Of a DNA stretch of 64,000 nt, positions 28,626 through 39,433 are shown piece by piece. The notes beneath the pieces are model-generated. The model saw only the letters and a program-made list of their open reading frames with translations, did not search any database and was not told where the DNA came from. Origin of the DNA: SYFT01 sp964471115 (GTDB lineage Bacteria; Acidobacteriota; Vicinamibacteria; Vicinamibacterales; SCN-69-37); NCBI GenBank assembly GCA_964471115.1, contig CAYYFE010000011.1, positions 32,044 to 96,043 of the forward strand. Reading direction: 5' to 3'. Every line of letters begins with the position of its first letter. The first letter of the stretch is position 1. Both the position numbers and the translations under genes were made by a program.

Positions 28626-28657
28626 ATTATCCCCCCCCCCCCCGGTTGAAATGTCAA
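28626..28657 (-). promoter_or_regulatory. Sigma-70-type promoter with G-tract spacer, candidate phase-variable switch
   Basis: Read on the minus strand: TTGACA (28657-28652) is a perfect -35, GATAAT (28631-28626) matches the -10 at five of six positions, and the 20-base spacer is TTTCAACC followed by 12 G. The expected start lies near 28619, leaving a leader of about 26 bases with AGGAGG before ATG 28593. At 20 bases the spacer is three longer than optimal, so this copy would be weak; losing two or three G would restore 18 or 17. Promoter quality is read directly; switching is inference. Confidence 0.7.
28631..28643. repeat. Homopolymer tract of 13 C (G on the minus strand)
   Basis: Thirteen consecutive C on the plus strand. 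It is the only homopolymer of this length I noticed in the window. It lies inside the spacer of the islet promoter, not in a coding region. Its exact length is uncertain in any assembly. Confidence 0.9.
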
Positions 28658-28708
28658 GGGCCTGCGCCGGTCTGACTGTTGGTCGAACTGACGCCCGATG
28701 TCTCGCGC

Positions 28709-30106
28709 CTACAGACCGCGTCTCGCGAACAGGTAGTACAGCGGGGCTCCGGCCACGATGATGATCAGGCCGTAGAGTGTCTGGCTGGGTTCGGTCCACA
28801 GCCGGTGCACGATCATCGCGGCTGAGGCTGCCACGAACACCGCGGGCGCGTAGGGATAGCCCCAGGCCTTGAAGGGCCGTTCGGCGCCGGGCTCACGCCA
28901 GCGCAGGACGAACAACGCGGCGACGGCGATGCCCGAGAACAACACGATGGCAAATCCCGTGTAGTTGACCAGGCCCGACAGCGTCGACGACAACACGAGC
29001 ACGGCGCTCCAGCCCGCCTGCGCCCAGATGGCGCGTGCCGGCGTGCGGTACCGCGGATGCACACGCGCCACCGACGGCAGGAACGCGCCGTCGCGCGCCA
29101 TGGCGAAGTAGACCCGCGGCCCGGCCAGCACCATCGCGCTGATGCTGGCGGCGACGCTGACGATCGTGAACAGCTGAATCACGTTGCCGGCGACGAACCC
29201 GAAGAGCCGCTCGGCCACCGTGTCGGTCAGCCGGCCGTCGGGCACCACGGCCAGATCGGCCAGCGGCATCGCGTAGAGGTACACCATGTTGAGCGCGACG
29301 TAGATGGCGACGACCGCCGCGGTGCCCAGGCCGAGGGCGATCGGCACGTTGCGGCCGGGGTCGCGAATCTCCTCGGCGACGTACGCGGCGGCGTTCCAGC
29401 CCGAGTAGCTGAACATGATGGGAATGAGCGCCAGCAGCCACCCGGTGGCCGGCGTCATCACCTCGTGCGAGCTCGACAGATTGCCCCAGGATCCGGATCC
29501 CAGCGCCAGGCCGAGCGCGATGAAGATGAGGATGCCCGAGACCTTCAGGCCCGCGAGAAAGTTGTGGACCAGGCGGCCGGGGCCCAGCCCGCGCATGTGG
29601 ATGAACGACAGCGCGGCAATGGCGGCCAGCGCGACGATCGTCTGGTTGGTGAGCACCAGCGGCGCCAGCGGCAGCGGAATGGTGAGCAGCGGCGTGCGAT
29701 CGGCGGCGGCCGGCACGAACCGGCCCACGGCTTCGGCCAGGAACAGCGCCGTGGCCGCAATGGCGCCGGAGAACCCGGCGACAAAGGACGTCCAGCCGGT
29801 CAGAAAGGCGGCCACGGGCCCGAACGCCTCGCGCAGGTAGACGTATTCGCCGCCCGACCGCGGGCGCAGCGCGGCCAGTTCGGCGTAGGCCAGCGCGCCG
29901 GCGAACACGAGCACGCCGCCGAGCATCCAGACGCCGAGCATGCCGACGGCCGAGGGCACCAGGCCGGCCACGAGGACCGGCACGTAGAAGATGCCGCCCC
30001 CGATGACGTTGGACACGATGATGGCCGCCGCATCGAGCGGCCCCAGGCGGCGCTCGAGCGAAGGCGCGGCGTGGCCGGGCGCGGCCGGCGTCGACGAGGC
30101 CGTCAC
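28709..30106 (-). CDS. APC-family amino acid permease
   Basis: 465 residues with about twelve membrane helices. The N-terminus has LGPLDAAAIIVSNVIGGGIFY, the Gly-rich unwound helix 1 that binds the amino acid backbone in the APC superfamily. Helix 6 and later segments (GYPYAPAVFVAASAAMIV) fit the L-type/YjeH-like branch, which carries amino acids without a glycoprotein partner. GTG 30106 overlaps the preceding lipoprotein stop as GTGA, placing it at the end of the ECF sigma operon. Substrate specificity cannot be read. Confidence 0.85.
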   Translation of the reverse strand: MTASSTPAAPGHAAPSLERRLGPLDAAAIIVSNVIGGGIFYVPVLVAGLVPSAVGMLGVWMLGGVLVFAGALAYAELAALRPRSGGEYVYLREAFGPVAAFLTGWTSFVAGFSGAIAATALFLAEAVGRFVPAAADRTPLLTIPLPLAPLVLTNQTIVALAAIAALSFIHMRGLGPGRLVHNFLAGLKVSGILIFIALGLALGSGSWGNLSSSHEVMTPATGWLLALIPIMFSYSGWNAAAYVAEEIRDPGRNVPIALGLGTAAVVAIYVALNMVYLYAMPLADLAVVPDGRLTDTVAERLFGFVAGNVIQLFTIVSVAASISAMVLAGPRVYFAMARDGAFLPSVARVHPRYRTPARAIWAQAGWSAVLVLSSTLSGLVNYTGFAIVLFSGIAVAALFVLRWREPGAERPFKAWGYPYAPAVFVAASAAMIVHRLWTEPSQTLYGLIIIVAGAPLYYLFARRGL

Positions 30107-30636
30107 AGAGCGGCCGGACCTGTGGGCGGAGCCAGCAGCAGCCGGCGTTCGATCGTGTACTCGCCGAAGGGCACGAGCCGGCCGCCACGCTTGAGGAAGA
30201 TCTTGGCCGTCACGTCGCGGAACAGCCGGTGATTGAAGAGTTCACTGCGCGCCTGCTGTTCCAGCGCAAACCCCTGCTTGGACCGCACGACGATCGGCTC
30301 CGTGGCCGTCCCGGGCGCGAGGCCGTCGGAGCCGATGGCCCGCAGGATGATCTCGTCGAGTTCCTTGGGCTCCTCGAACTCCACGCCCCAGAAAAACACG
30401 ACCAGGTCGATGGCATTCACCGACTCGGCCGAGGCGTTTTTCAGGCGGAACGTCAGGCTGGGCACGAGCTTGTTGGCGCCCAGTTCGGTGACCCCGGCAT
30501 CGTAGTAGCCGGAGGTCAGTTCCTCCATGGTGAGGGCCGTCGCCAGATCGACCTGGTTGCACCCGGCCGCCGGCAGCAGCGATGCGCCGAGCAGCGCGCA
30601 CGCGAGCGCCCGGGTCGTCAGCATCCGTCGAAACAT
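30103..30636 (-). CDS. Lipoprotein of unknown function
   Basis: 177 residues. The N-terminus is a lipoprotein signal with lipobox LLPAAGC; the mature chain starts CNQVDLATALTME. The body is beta-rich (LTFRLKNASAESVNAIDLVVFF) and resembles small cytochrome-oxidase-maturation or late-embryogenesis-type beta sandwiches, but no family is certain. I start at ATG 30636, since the signal peptide begins there; a TACAAT box ends eight bases upstream with no Shine-Dalgarno. It sits between the exported protein and the permease in the ECF sigma gene group. Confidence 0.65.
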   Translation of the reverse strand: MFRRMLTTRALACALLGASLLPAAGCNQVDLATALTMEELTSGYYDAGVTELGANKLVPSLTFRLKNASAESVNAIDLVVFFWGVEFEEPKELDEIILRAIGSDGLAPGTATEPIVVRSKQGFALEQQARSELFNHRLFRDVTAKIFLKRGGRLVPFGEYTIERRLLLAPPTGPAAL

Positions 30637-30644
30637 CCCGGGCG

Positions 30645-30650
30645 ATTGTA
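30645..30650 (-). promoter_or_regulatory. Candidate -10 element, short-leader transcript
   Basis: On the minus strand TACAAT is followed by eight bases and then ATG 30636. This mirrors the plus-strand site at 2730-2735. It lies in the 16-base gap after the upstream gene and would give an internal promoter within the operon. No strong -35 is visible. Confidence 0.35.
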
Positions 30651-30652
30651 GC

Positions 30653-31396
30653 TCAGAACTGCGACTCGACGACCCGCTTCTTGATCTCGTCACGCGTCAG
30701 TTTGCCCGCATGGAACGCGGCCAGATCGGCTCCCTTGATTCGGAGGATCAACGTGCGGGAATCGTCCTGCAGACCACGGCCGGGATCCTCTTCGCTGCGC
30801 GCGACGACCGACAGCCATTCGGTGTCGGCGATGCCGAGCGGACGCGAATACTCGATCATCACATCCACGAGCTTGTCGCGCACCGCCGTGCGATAAAACG
30901 CGTTCGGATCGCGCAGGAACGGATCGGTGACCACCGGCGACCGGTCCGTGGGGTCGTCGGGCACCACGCCGGTCGCGCGGGTCGTCCCGGTCGCTCCGCC
31001 CGAGACGGGCCGGGCCCCGGGGCCCGCCGGCGGCAGACGATCGGGCGTGGGCGCCATCTGGCTCAGCAGCACCTGGCTTTCCAGAATGATCGGAATCTCG
31101 ATGTCGAACACCACGCCGTAGCCGTCGAGCGGAAACCCCTTGGCGTGCGCCCGGCCCATGAACAACGTGCCCAGCGGCAGCGCCATCTGCGCGCGCATCA
31201 CCGTTTCCTGGGCGCCCTGCCGCGCCGCGTTTTCGAGCAGCACTTCCATCTGCTGGAACTGATACCGGCGCTGCTGAATCTGCGTCTCGGCCGCCTGCGC
31301 GTCGCTGCGCGTCTGCGCGCCGAGCGTCACCGCCGACGCGGCCACCACCGCCACGACCACCATTCGCGTCACCACACGGGCTCCTTCGGGTCGCAT
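30653..31396 (-). CDS. Exported protein of unknown function in an ECF sigma operon
   Basis: 247 residues with an N-terminal signal or anchor (VVTRMVVVAVVAASAVTLGA). A short coiled-coil-like helix (AAETQIQQRRYQFQQMEVLL) follows, then a region with HAKGFPLDGYGVVFDIEIP, a Pro/Gly linker, and a C-terminal alpha/beta part (FYRTAVRDKLVDVMIEYS, ending RVVESQF). ATG 31396 overlaps the anti-sigma stop (TAATG), so it is translated together with the regulator and may be its sensor or target in the periplasm. I recognise no named family. Confidence 0.65.
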   Translation of the reverse strand: MRPEGARVVTRMVVVAVVAASAVTLGAQTRSDAQAAETQIQQRRYQFQQMEVLLENAARQGAQETVMRAQMALPLGTLFMGRAHAKGFPLDGYGVVFDIEIPIILESQVLLSQMAPTPDRLPPAGPGARPVSGGATGTTRATGVVPDDPTDRSPVVTDPFLRDPNAFYRTAVRDKLVDVMIEYSRPLGIADTEWLSVVARSEEDPGRGLQDDSRTLILRIKGADLAAFHAGKLTRDEIKKRVVESQF

Positions 31397-32091
31397 TACT
31401 GTTGCCCCTTCGCCGTCTGCTGCTGCACGAGCACCGCGACGGCCTGCTGTACGCCATCCAACTGCATCGCCAGCCGGCTGATGCGTTCGTCGTACCCTTT
31501 CCGCTCGAGCATGCGTTCCTCGGCCGACAGGCGGAGGTACTCGTAGACACGCGCCCACTGCTGTTCGGCGGCCTTCGCCACCAGCGCCTCGGCGTCACCC
31601 TCGTGGGCCGACGCGCTCACGCGCTGCAGGCGCGACAGTTCGCCCCGCACCAGGGCCAGCACCTCGTCGTTGGACAACGAGACCGGGGTGGCCGCCCGAT
31701 CGCTCGTGGCGGACGGGTCGGGCACCGGCAACGGCACCGCGGGCGCCGGCGTCACGGCGGCGCTCGACACCGGCGCGGGCCGGGTGAACGCGGCCTGCGC
31801 CACGAACCCGCCCGCCGTGCCCAGCACGAACATGAGGCCCGCGGCCGCAGCCATCGCCCACGCCGGCACCTGGCGATGCCACGGCACCGCGGCGACGGGC
31901 GCAAACGGCGTCCACACCGACGAGGTCTCGGGCACCTCCCACGCAAGCAGATCCTCGCGCACGCGGCGGAACGCGCGCATCTCGGCGCGGCACTCGCCGC
32001 ACGCCTCCAGATGCGTCTCCACGCGCCGGCGCTCGTCGGGCGCCGCTTCCTCGTAGAGGTATTCGATCAGACGTTCACGCTGGTCGCACAT
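31396..32091 (-). CDS. Zinc-finger anti-sigma factor (transmembrane)
   Basis: 231 residues. The N-terminal zinc-binding anti-sigma domain has the H-x3-C-x2-C motif in VETHLEACGEC (near residue 25). A single membrane span (about 80-103) follows, then a periplasmic part with a Pro/Ala-rich linker and a long helix (LVRGELSRLQRVSASAHEGD...). It should bind and silence the ECF sigma factor encoded 20 bases upstream until an envelope signal releases it. I use ATG 32091, since the zinc domain starts there. Confidence 0.85.
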   Translation of the reverse strand: MCDQRERLIEYLYEEAAPDERRRVETHLEACGECRAEMRAFRRVREDLLAWEVPETSSVWTPFAPVAAVPWHRQVPAWAMAAAAGLMFVLGTAGGFVAQAAFTRPAPVSSAAVTPAPAVPLPVPDPSATSDRAATPVSLSNDEVLALVRGELSRLQRVSASAHEGDAEALVAKAAEQQWARVYEYLRLSAEERMLERKGYDERISRLAMQLDGVQQAVAVLVQQQTAKGQQ

Positions 32092-32111
32092 GGTTGTTCT
32101 GTCCTCGTTGC

Positions 32112-32720
32112 TCAACTCGACGTACTTTCCCAGGTCGCGCGTCGCAGGCTGGCCACCTCGGCCTGCTGCCGCTCGAGGCGCCGGCGCAACACCGACAGCC
32201 CTTGATAGAGCCGGGTCTTCACCGTGCTCAAGGGGCAATCCAGCATCTCGGCGATCTCCTGGAACGTCAGCCCGTGATACTCCTTCAGCATGATCGCGGT
32301 CCGCTGCTCCTCGGGCAGCTCGGCCATCGCCAGCTGCACGGCCGCCGACATCTCCCGGCGCGCCACCAAATCCTCCACCGACTCGGTCGGCGCGGCCTGC
32401 TCATCGGCCAGGTCGACCGCGTCCACCCCTTCGGGCGGCTGCGACACCGGCGCCCGCCGTTCCTTGCGCACCCAGTCCCGGCACAGATTCAACGTGATGC
32501 GGTAGAGCCACGACGAAAACTTCGCCTCGCCCTTGAATCCCTTCAGGCCGCGATAGGCCCGCAGGAACGCGTCCTGCACGACGTCGCGCGCTTCCTCTTC
32601 CCGGCCCAGGGTGCGATAGGCCAGGGCAAAGATCGGCCGCTCCCAGCGCTTGACCAGCTGGTTGAAGGCGTCCTGATCTCCGGCGGTCGCGCGCGCGACC
32701 AGTTCTTCGTCTGACGTCAT
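32112..32720 (-). CDS. ECF-type RNA polymerase sigma factor
   Basis: 202 residues. Region 2 has ARDVVQDAFLRAYRGLKGF and FSSWLYRITLNLCRDW; region 4 has ELPEEQRTAIMLKEYHGLTF and the recognition helix of LDCPLSTVKTRLYQGL. There is no region 1.1 or 3, as in ECF sigmas (RpoE-like length). Its anti-sigma partner follows at once. The first gene of the group, it is divergent from the HTH-receiver gene across a 146-base gap, where an autoregulated promoter would be expected, although I could not fix its sequence. Confidence 0.92.
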   Translation of the reverse strand: MTSDEELVARATAGDQDAFNQLVKRWERPIFALAYRTLGREEEARDVVQDAFLRAYRGLKGFKGEAKFSSWLYRITLNLCRDWVRKERRAPVSQPPEGVDAVDLADEQAAPTESVEDLVARREMSAAVQLAMAELPEEQRTAIMLKEYHGLTFQEIAEMLDCPLSTVKTRLYQGLSVLRRRLERQQAEVASLRRATWESTSS

Positions 32721-32866
32721 GGGTGCAGGGGCCCGTCACGTGAAGGCCGCCACCATCCGGGTTGTCTCACCGGCCTTCGGGGATTAGGACGGCGGGCGGC
32801 GGCTGGCAGTCTGTACGGGTCCGGTACAACCCAGTGTAATCCCACGTGCTAGACTGGCCCATCGCG

Positions 32867-33451
32867 ATGGCCGACGATCACTTTCTGACGACCGAGGAGG
32901 TGCTGGACTACCTGCAGGTCAACCTGCGGACGGTCTACCGCCTCATCAAAGCGGGAAAGATTCCGGCGGTCCGGGTGGGCCGGCAGTGGCGGTTCCGCAA
33001 GCGCGACATCGACGCCTGGCTCGACTCCAGCCGCCAGGCCGGCCGCTCCGAGAAGGATCGGCCCGGCGACCGTCCCCGCATCCTCGTGGTCGACGATGAG
33101 CAGGCGGTGCGCGATCTGCTGAGCAAGACGCTGACCATGGCCGACTACGACGTCGATGCCGCGCCCGATGGCGCCTCGGCCATTGACCGTCTGCGGGCCG
33201 TCGAATACGACCTGCTCATTACGGATTTGAAAATGCCCGGCATGGACGGCCTCTCGGTCATTCGCGAGGCGCGCCGCGCCGCGCCCGATCTGCCGGTCAT
33301 CATCATCACCGGCTACTCCACCGAGGCCAGCGCCATCGAGGCCATCAACCTCGGGGTCGCCGGGTACCTGACCAAACCCTTCCGCCTGCCGCGCATCCTG
33401 GCGGCGGCCGCGCGCGCGCTCGGCGAACCGGTTCCGGCCGCCGAGGCCTGA
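32867..33451 (+). CDS. Excisionase-type HTH domain fused to a response-regulator receiver
   Basis: 194 residues. Residues 1-55 are a MerR/excisionase-like winged helix (LTTEEVLDYLQVNLRTVYRLIKAGKI, then VGRQWRFRKRDIDAWL). Residues about 65-185 are a CheY-like receiver (RILVVDDEQAVRDLL, phospho-acceptor Asp in LLITDLKMPGMDG, conserved Thr/Ser and Lys in TGYSTEA and LTKPF). The order, DNA-binding first and receiver last, reverses the usual layout. I start at ATG 32867, where the HTH begins. No histidine kinase is adjacent; the nearest is two genes downstream. Confidence 0.85.
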   Translation: MADDHFLTTEEVLDYLQVNLRTVYRLIKAGKIPAVRVGRQWRFRKRDIDAWLDSSRQAGRSEKDRPGDRPRILVVDDEQAVRDLLSKTLTMADYDVDAAPDGASAIDRLRAVEYDLLITDLKMPGMDGLSVIREARRAAPDLPVIIITGYSTEASAIEAINLGVAGYLTKPFRLPRILAAAARALGEPVPAAEA

Positions 33452-33487
33452 TCGCGCCGGGCCCGCGCCGGGCCACCCGTCCGACCC

Positions 33488-35461
<1,974 letters not shown>

Positions 35462-35465
35462 CATC

Positions 35466-35492
35466 TTTGTAATATTTGGCTGTTTTTGTAAT
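35466..35492 (+). repeat. AT-rich direct repeat upstream of a candidate sigma-54 promoter
   Basis: TTTGTAAT occurs at 35466-35473 and 35485-35492, 19 bases apart, about two helical turns. A related ATTTTTGTGG lies near 35535. The stretch is strikingly AT-rich against its surroundings. It sits 75-100 bases before a candidate sigma-54 promoter, where an activator would bind. It could also be the tail of the ABC-F transcript. Confidence 0.4.
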
Positions 35493-35565
35493 GATCCACC
35501 GGCCTCGGATGGTCCGGGGCGCAGCCCAACTGACATTTTTGTGGTCGTTGAGGTGACACACACGT

Positions 35566-35581
35566 CGGTACGGCCCTTGCG
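35566..35581 (+). promoter_or_regulatory. Candidate sigma-54 (-24/-12) promoter
   Basis: The sequence CGGTACGGCCCTTGCG keeps the invariant GG (35567-35568) and GC (35579-35580) exactly ten bases apart, with ACG after the GG and TTGC at -12, matching nine of eleven consensus positions of TGGCACG-N4-TTGC. Transcription would start near 35592, before the kinase ATG at 35617. The kinase's partner is an NtrC-type activator, so autoregulation is plausible. Confidence 0.45.
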
Positions 35582-35616
35582 AACGTGTCCGGGCCGCGCT
35601 GATGCAGGAATCGCCG

Positions 35617-36805
35617 ATGCCTCTTTCGTCCGCCCCGAAACACCGCGCGTCGCCCGCGCGGGCGACCTCGACACGCCCTCGACGTGCGCCTGCGTCGGCG
35701 GCCGCCAACTTGACGGACCGGTTCTTCCGGCACCTCGTCATGAACCTGCGCAACGGCGTACTCGCGATTTCGCGCGACGGCCGGATCGCGGCCATCAACG
35801 ACATCGCCTATCGCGTGCTGGGCCTGCAGGCCGGCGACTCGGACGTCGGGAAACGCTACGAGGACGTCCTGCAGGACTGTCCCGAAGTCGTGCGTGTGCT
35901 GCAGACGGCCTTTGACACGACCGACCTGCCCAACCGCGCGGAACTGCGGCTGCGCAAGACGGGCCGCGCCATCGGCTACACCCTCTCGCACATCCACGAC
36001 GATGAGGGGCGGCAGGTGGGGCTGACGCTGTTTTTCAAGGACCTGACGCGCGTGGAACAGCTCGAAGAACGCGAGCGCCTGCGCGACCGCCTGGCGACGC
36101 TGGGTGAAATGGCCGCCGCCATCGCGCACGAAGTCAAGAATCCGCTGGCCTCGATCGAAGTCATGGCGGGCGTGTTGCGCCGGCAGCTGACGGACCGGCC
36201 CGAGGCGATGGAAACGCTGGGCGACATCATCAAGGAATCGAAGATGGCCAACGCCATCGTCGTCGAGGTCCTCGAGTTCGTCCGGCCCATCCGGCTGCAG
36301 GTGGAGCGCGTGGCGCTCGGAGAGGTCATCCGGGACGCGGTGACGAGTCTCGATCGCGGCGCCGAGCACGTCCAGGTGCAGGTTGATGGCGATGTGCCGC
36401 TGCTGCTGGCGGACCCGAATCAGCTGCGCCAGCTCTTCACGAACCTCATGACCAACGCGATTGAGGCGATGGACGAGACCGGGCAGCCGCCGCGCGTGGA
36501 TGTCCGCGCGTCGCTCGTGCCCGAGGACGCCGAGCCGGGCAGCGCCGGTCGGCCGCTGCCCGCGCAGGTGCGGATCGAAGTCCGCGACCACGGGCCGGGG
36601 ATTTCCGAAGACGACCTCGAACGCATCTTCAGCCCGTTTTTCACGACCAAGCCCAAAGGCACCGGGCTGGGCCTGTCCATCGTCCGCAAGGTCGTGGACG
36701 CCCATGACGGCATCATCGACGCCGCGTCGGCCCCCGGCCGCGGCACCACGTTTCGCGTCACGTTGCCGGTGATCCCGGCGCCGGACTATCTGCTGGAGCA
36801 CACCC

Positions 36806-36828
<23 letters not shown>
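35617..36828 (+). CDS. PAS-domain sensor histidine kinase (NtrB-like)
   Basis: 403 residues without membrane spans, so probably cytosolic. A PAS domain (about 30-140) opens NGVLAISRDGRIAAIND. The dimerisation domain has the phospho-acceptor His in IAHEVKNPLASIE. The ATPase domain has the N box NLMTNAIEAMD, G1 box DHGPGISEDD, F box FSPFFTTKPKGTGLGLSIV and a G2-type GRGTTFRV. AGGA eight bases before ATG 35617 supports that start over ATG 35602. Its end overlaps the response-regulator start by 23 bases, so the pair is co-translated. It phosphorylates the sigma-54 activator that follows; the signal is unknown. Confidence 0.9.
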
Positions 36829-38215
<1,387 letters not shown>

Positions 38216-38323
38216 CCCCGGACGTGGCGCGGCACGTCAAGGGATTGGCGCCCCGCGTCAATCCCCGCGAGGCCGGTCGTTCATACAGTGAGTCCCGTTG
38301 GCGCACACGCCAGGGAGGCACGT

Positions 38324-39433
38324 ATGACGAAGACATCTATCACTCGAGCGCTGGGCATCACTCTCGGAGCCCTGCTGATGACGGCCGGTACGGCGCAGGC
38401 GCAGACGCCGGGCGGCCGTGACGACCGGCGGTGGACCGTCGAGGTGTTCGGCGGCGCCTCCCGACCGGCCGATTCGGCGCGCGGGACGGCGGACACACGG
38501 TTTCCCGAAGGCGAGCCGTTCGCCCTGGCGTCGGGGCGGCCCAGCCGTCGCGTGTCGTCATGGCAGTTCGGGGATGGCACGACGCTGCTCAACACCACAC
38601 TCGACCGGTTCACGGACTTCTCGGGGATCGTGTTTCCCCACGTCGTTCCGCTCGACGCCGCGCTCGGCACGGCGGCGGCCGCGCGCAGGAGCGGCGCCAT
38701 CGGCGGCGTCCGGATCGGGCGGCAGCTGACCGATCGGGTGACGGTCGAACTCTCGGCCGAACGGCGCCTGACGCCGCTCGACTTCACGGACGCCTTCAGC
38801 AGCGCGGTGAACCGGACGTCGGAGTCGTTCCGCGCGGCGTTTCAGACGTGGCTGTCGACGTCGCCCCTGACCAACCTCCAGGTCTCGTCAGGATGGCGCG
38901 TGTCGGGCACATCGGCCGCGCAGACGCGACTGACCGGCACCGTCCGCGTGACGGCCTGGACCCGTGGTGGATTCACGTCACACCTGTCGCTGGGCGGCGG
39001 CGCGGACCGGTACAGCGAGGACGCACCCACGGCGGTCCTGCGCGGCACCTACGCGGGCCTGATGCCGGGGAACGCGCCGCTGGAGGAGATCGACGAGGTC
39101 ACCATCCGGATCCGGCAGCCCCGCGTCGTGCCCGTGGGCACCGTGGGCGCCGGCGCGGCGTGGGACCGGCGTGGCGCGTTCGGGCTGCGCGTGGATGCCA
39201 CCGTGTCGTGGTCCGGGGGTGCACGCGACGTCACGGTCGAGGCGGCGCCCAGCCGGCGGCTGAACGGCACGCCGGGTGTGATGCCCACGCTGACCAGTCC
39301 GGCGATTCAATTCAGCACCACGCCCGGCCAGCCGTCGTCGCTGAGCGGTCCGCCGGTGCAGCAGACCACGTTCAGGGGACGCGGCCTGCATCGGGAGGTC
39401 TCGGTTACCGCAGGGGTATTCCGGCGCTTCTGA
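38324..39433 (+). CDS. Exported, probable outer-membrane beta-barrel protein
   Basis: 369 residues with a signal peptide (ending GTAQAQ). The mature chain has alternating hydrophobic/polar strands (WTVEVFGGAS, RVTVELSAERRL, TGTVRVTAW, GFTSHLSLGGGADRY, VGTVGAGAAWDRRG, GLRVDATVSWSG) and ends SVTAGVFRRF, with the terminal Phe used by the barrel assembly machine. GGAGG sits before ATG 38324; I preferred it to the longer open frame, which has no signal peptide at its start. It follows the kinase/regulator pair by 108 bases and may be under separate control. No family recognised. It overlaps the convergent regulator by 29 bases. Confidence 0.7.
   Translation: MTKTSITRALGITLGALLMTAGTAQAQTPGGRDDRRWTVEVFGGASRPADSARGTADTRFPEGEPFALASGRPSRRVSSWQFGDGTTLLNTTLDRFTDFSGIVFPHVVPLDAALGTAAAARRSGAIGGVRIGRQLTDRVTVELSAERRLTPLDFTDAFSSAVNRTSESFRAAFQTWLSTSPLTNLQVSSGWRVSGTSAAQTRLTGTVRVTAWTRGGFTSHLSLGGGADRYSEDAPTAVLRGTYAGLMPGNAPLEEIDEVTIRIRQPRVVPVGTVGAGAAWDRRGAFGLRVDATVSWSGGARDVTVEAAPSRRLNGTPGVMPTLTSPAIQFSTTPGQPSSLSGPPVQQTTFRGRGLHREVSVTAGVFRRF

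Larger units (their letters stand above)
25423..28660. other. Less GC-rich genomic islet (three-gene accessory cassette)
   Basis: The three minus-strand genes and their promoter are visibly less GC-rich than everything around them, using many AT-ending codons (GAT, ATT, TCA, CAA) that the neighbours avoid. No integrase, transposase, tRNA or flanking direct repeat is visible, so the entry route is unknown. The region is bounded by a membrane-protein gene and an APC permease gene with normal composition. Acquisition by transfer is inferred from base composition by eye; I did not calculate it. Confidence 0.5.

Noticed and set aside
28631..28643. C tract as a translational frame-shift switch
   Set aside because: It lies outside every open frame; both neighbouring genes start or stop well away from it.
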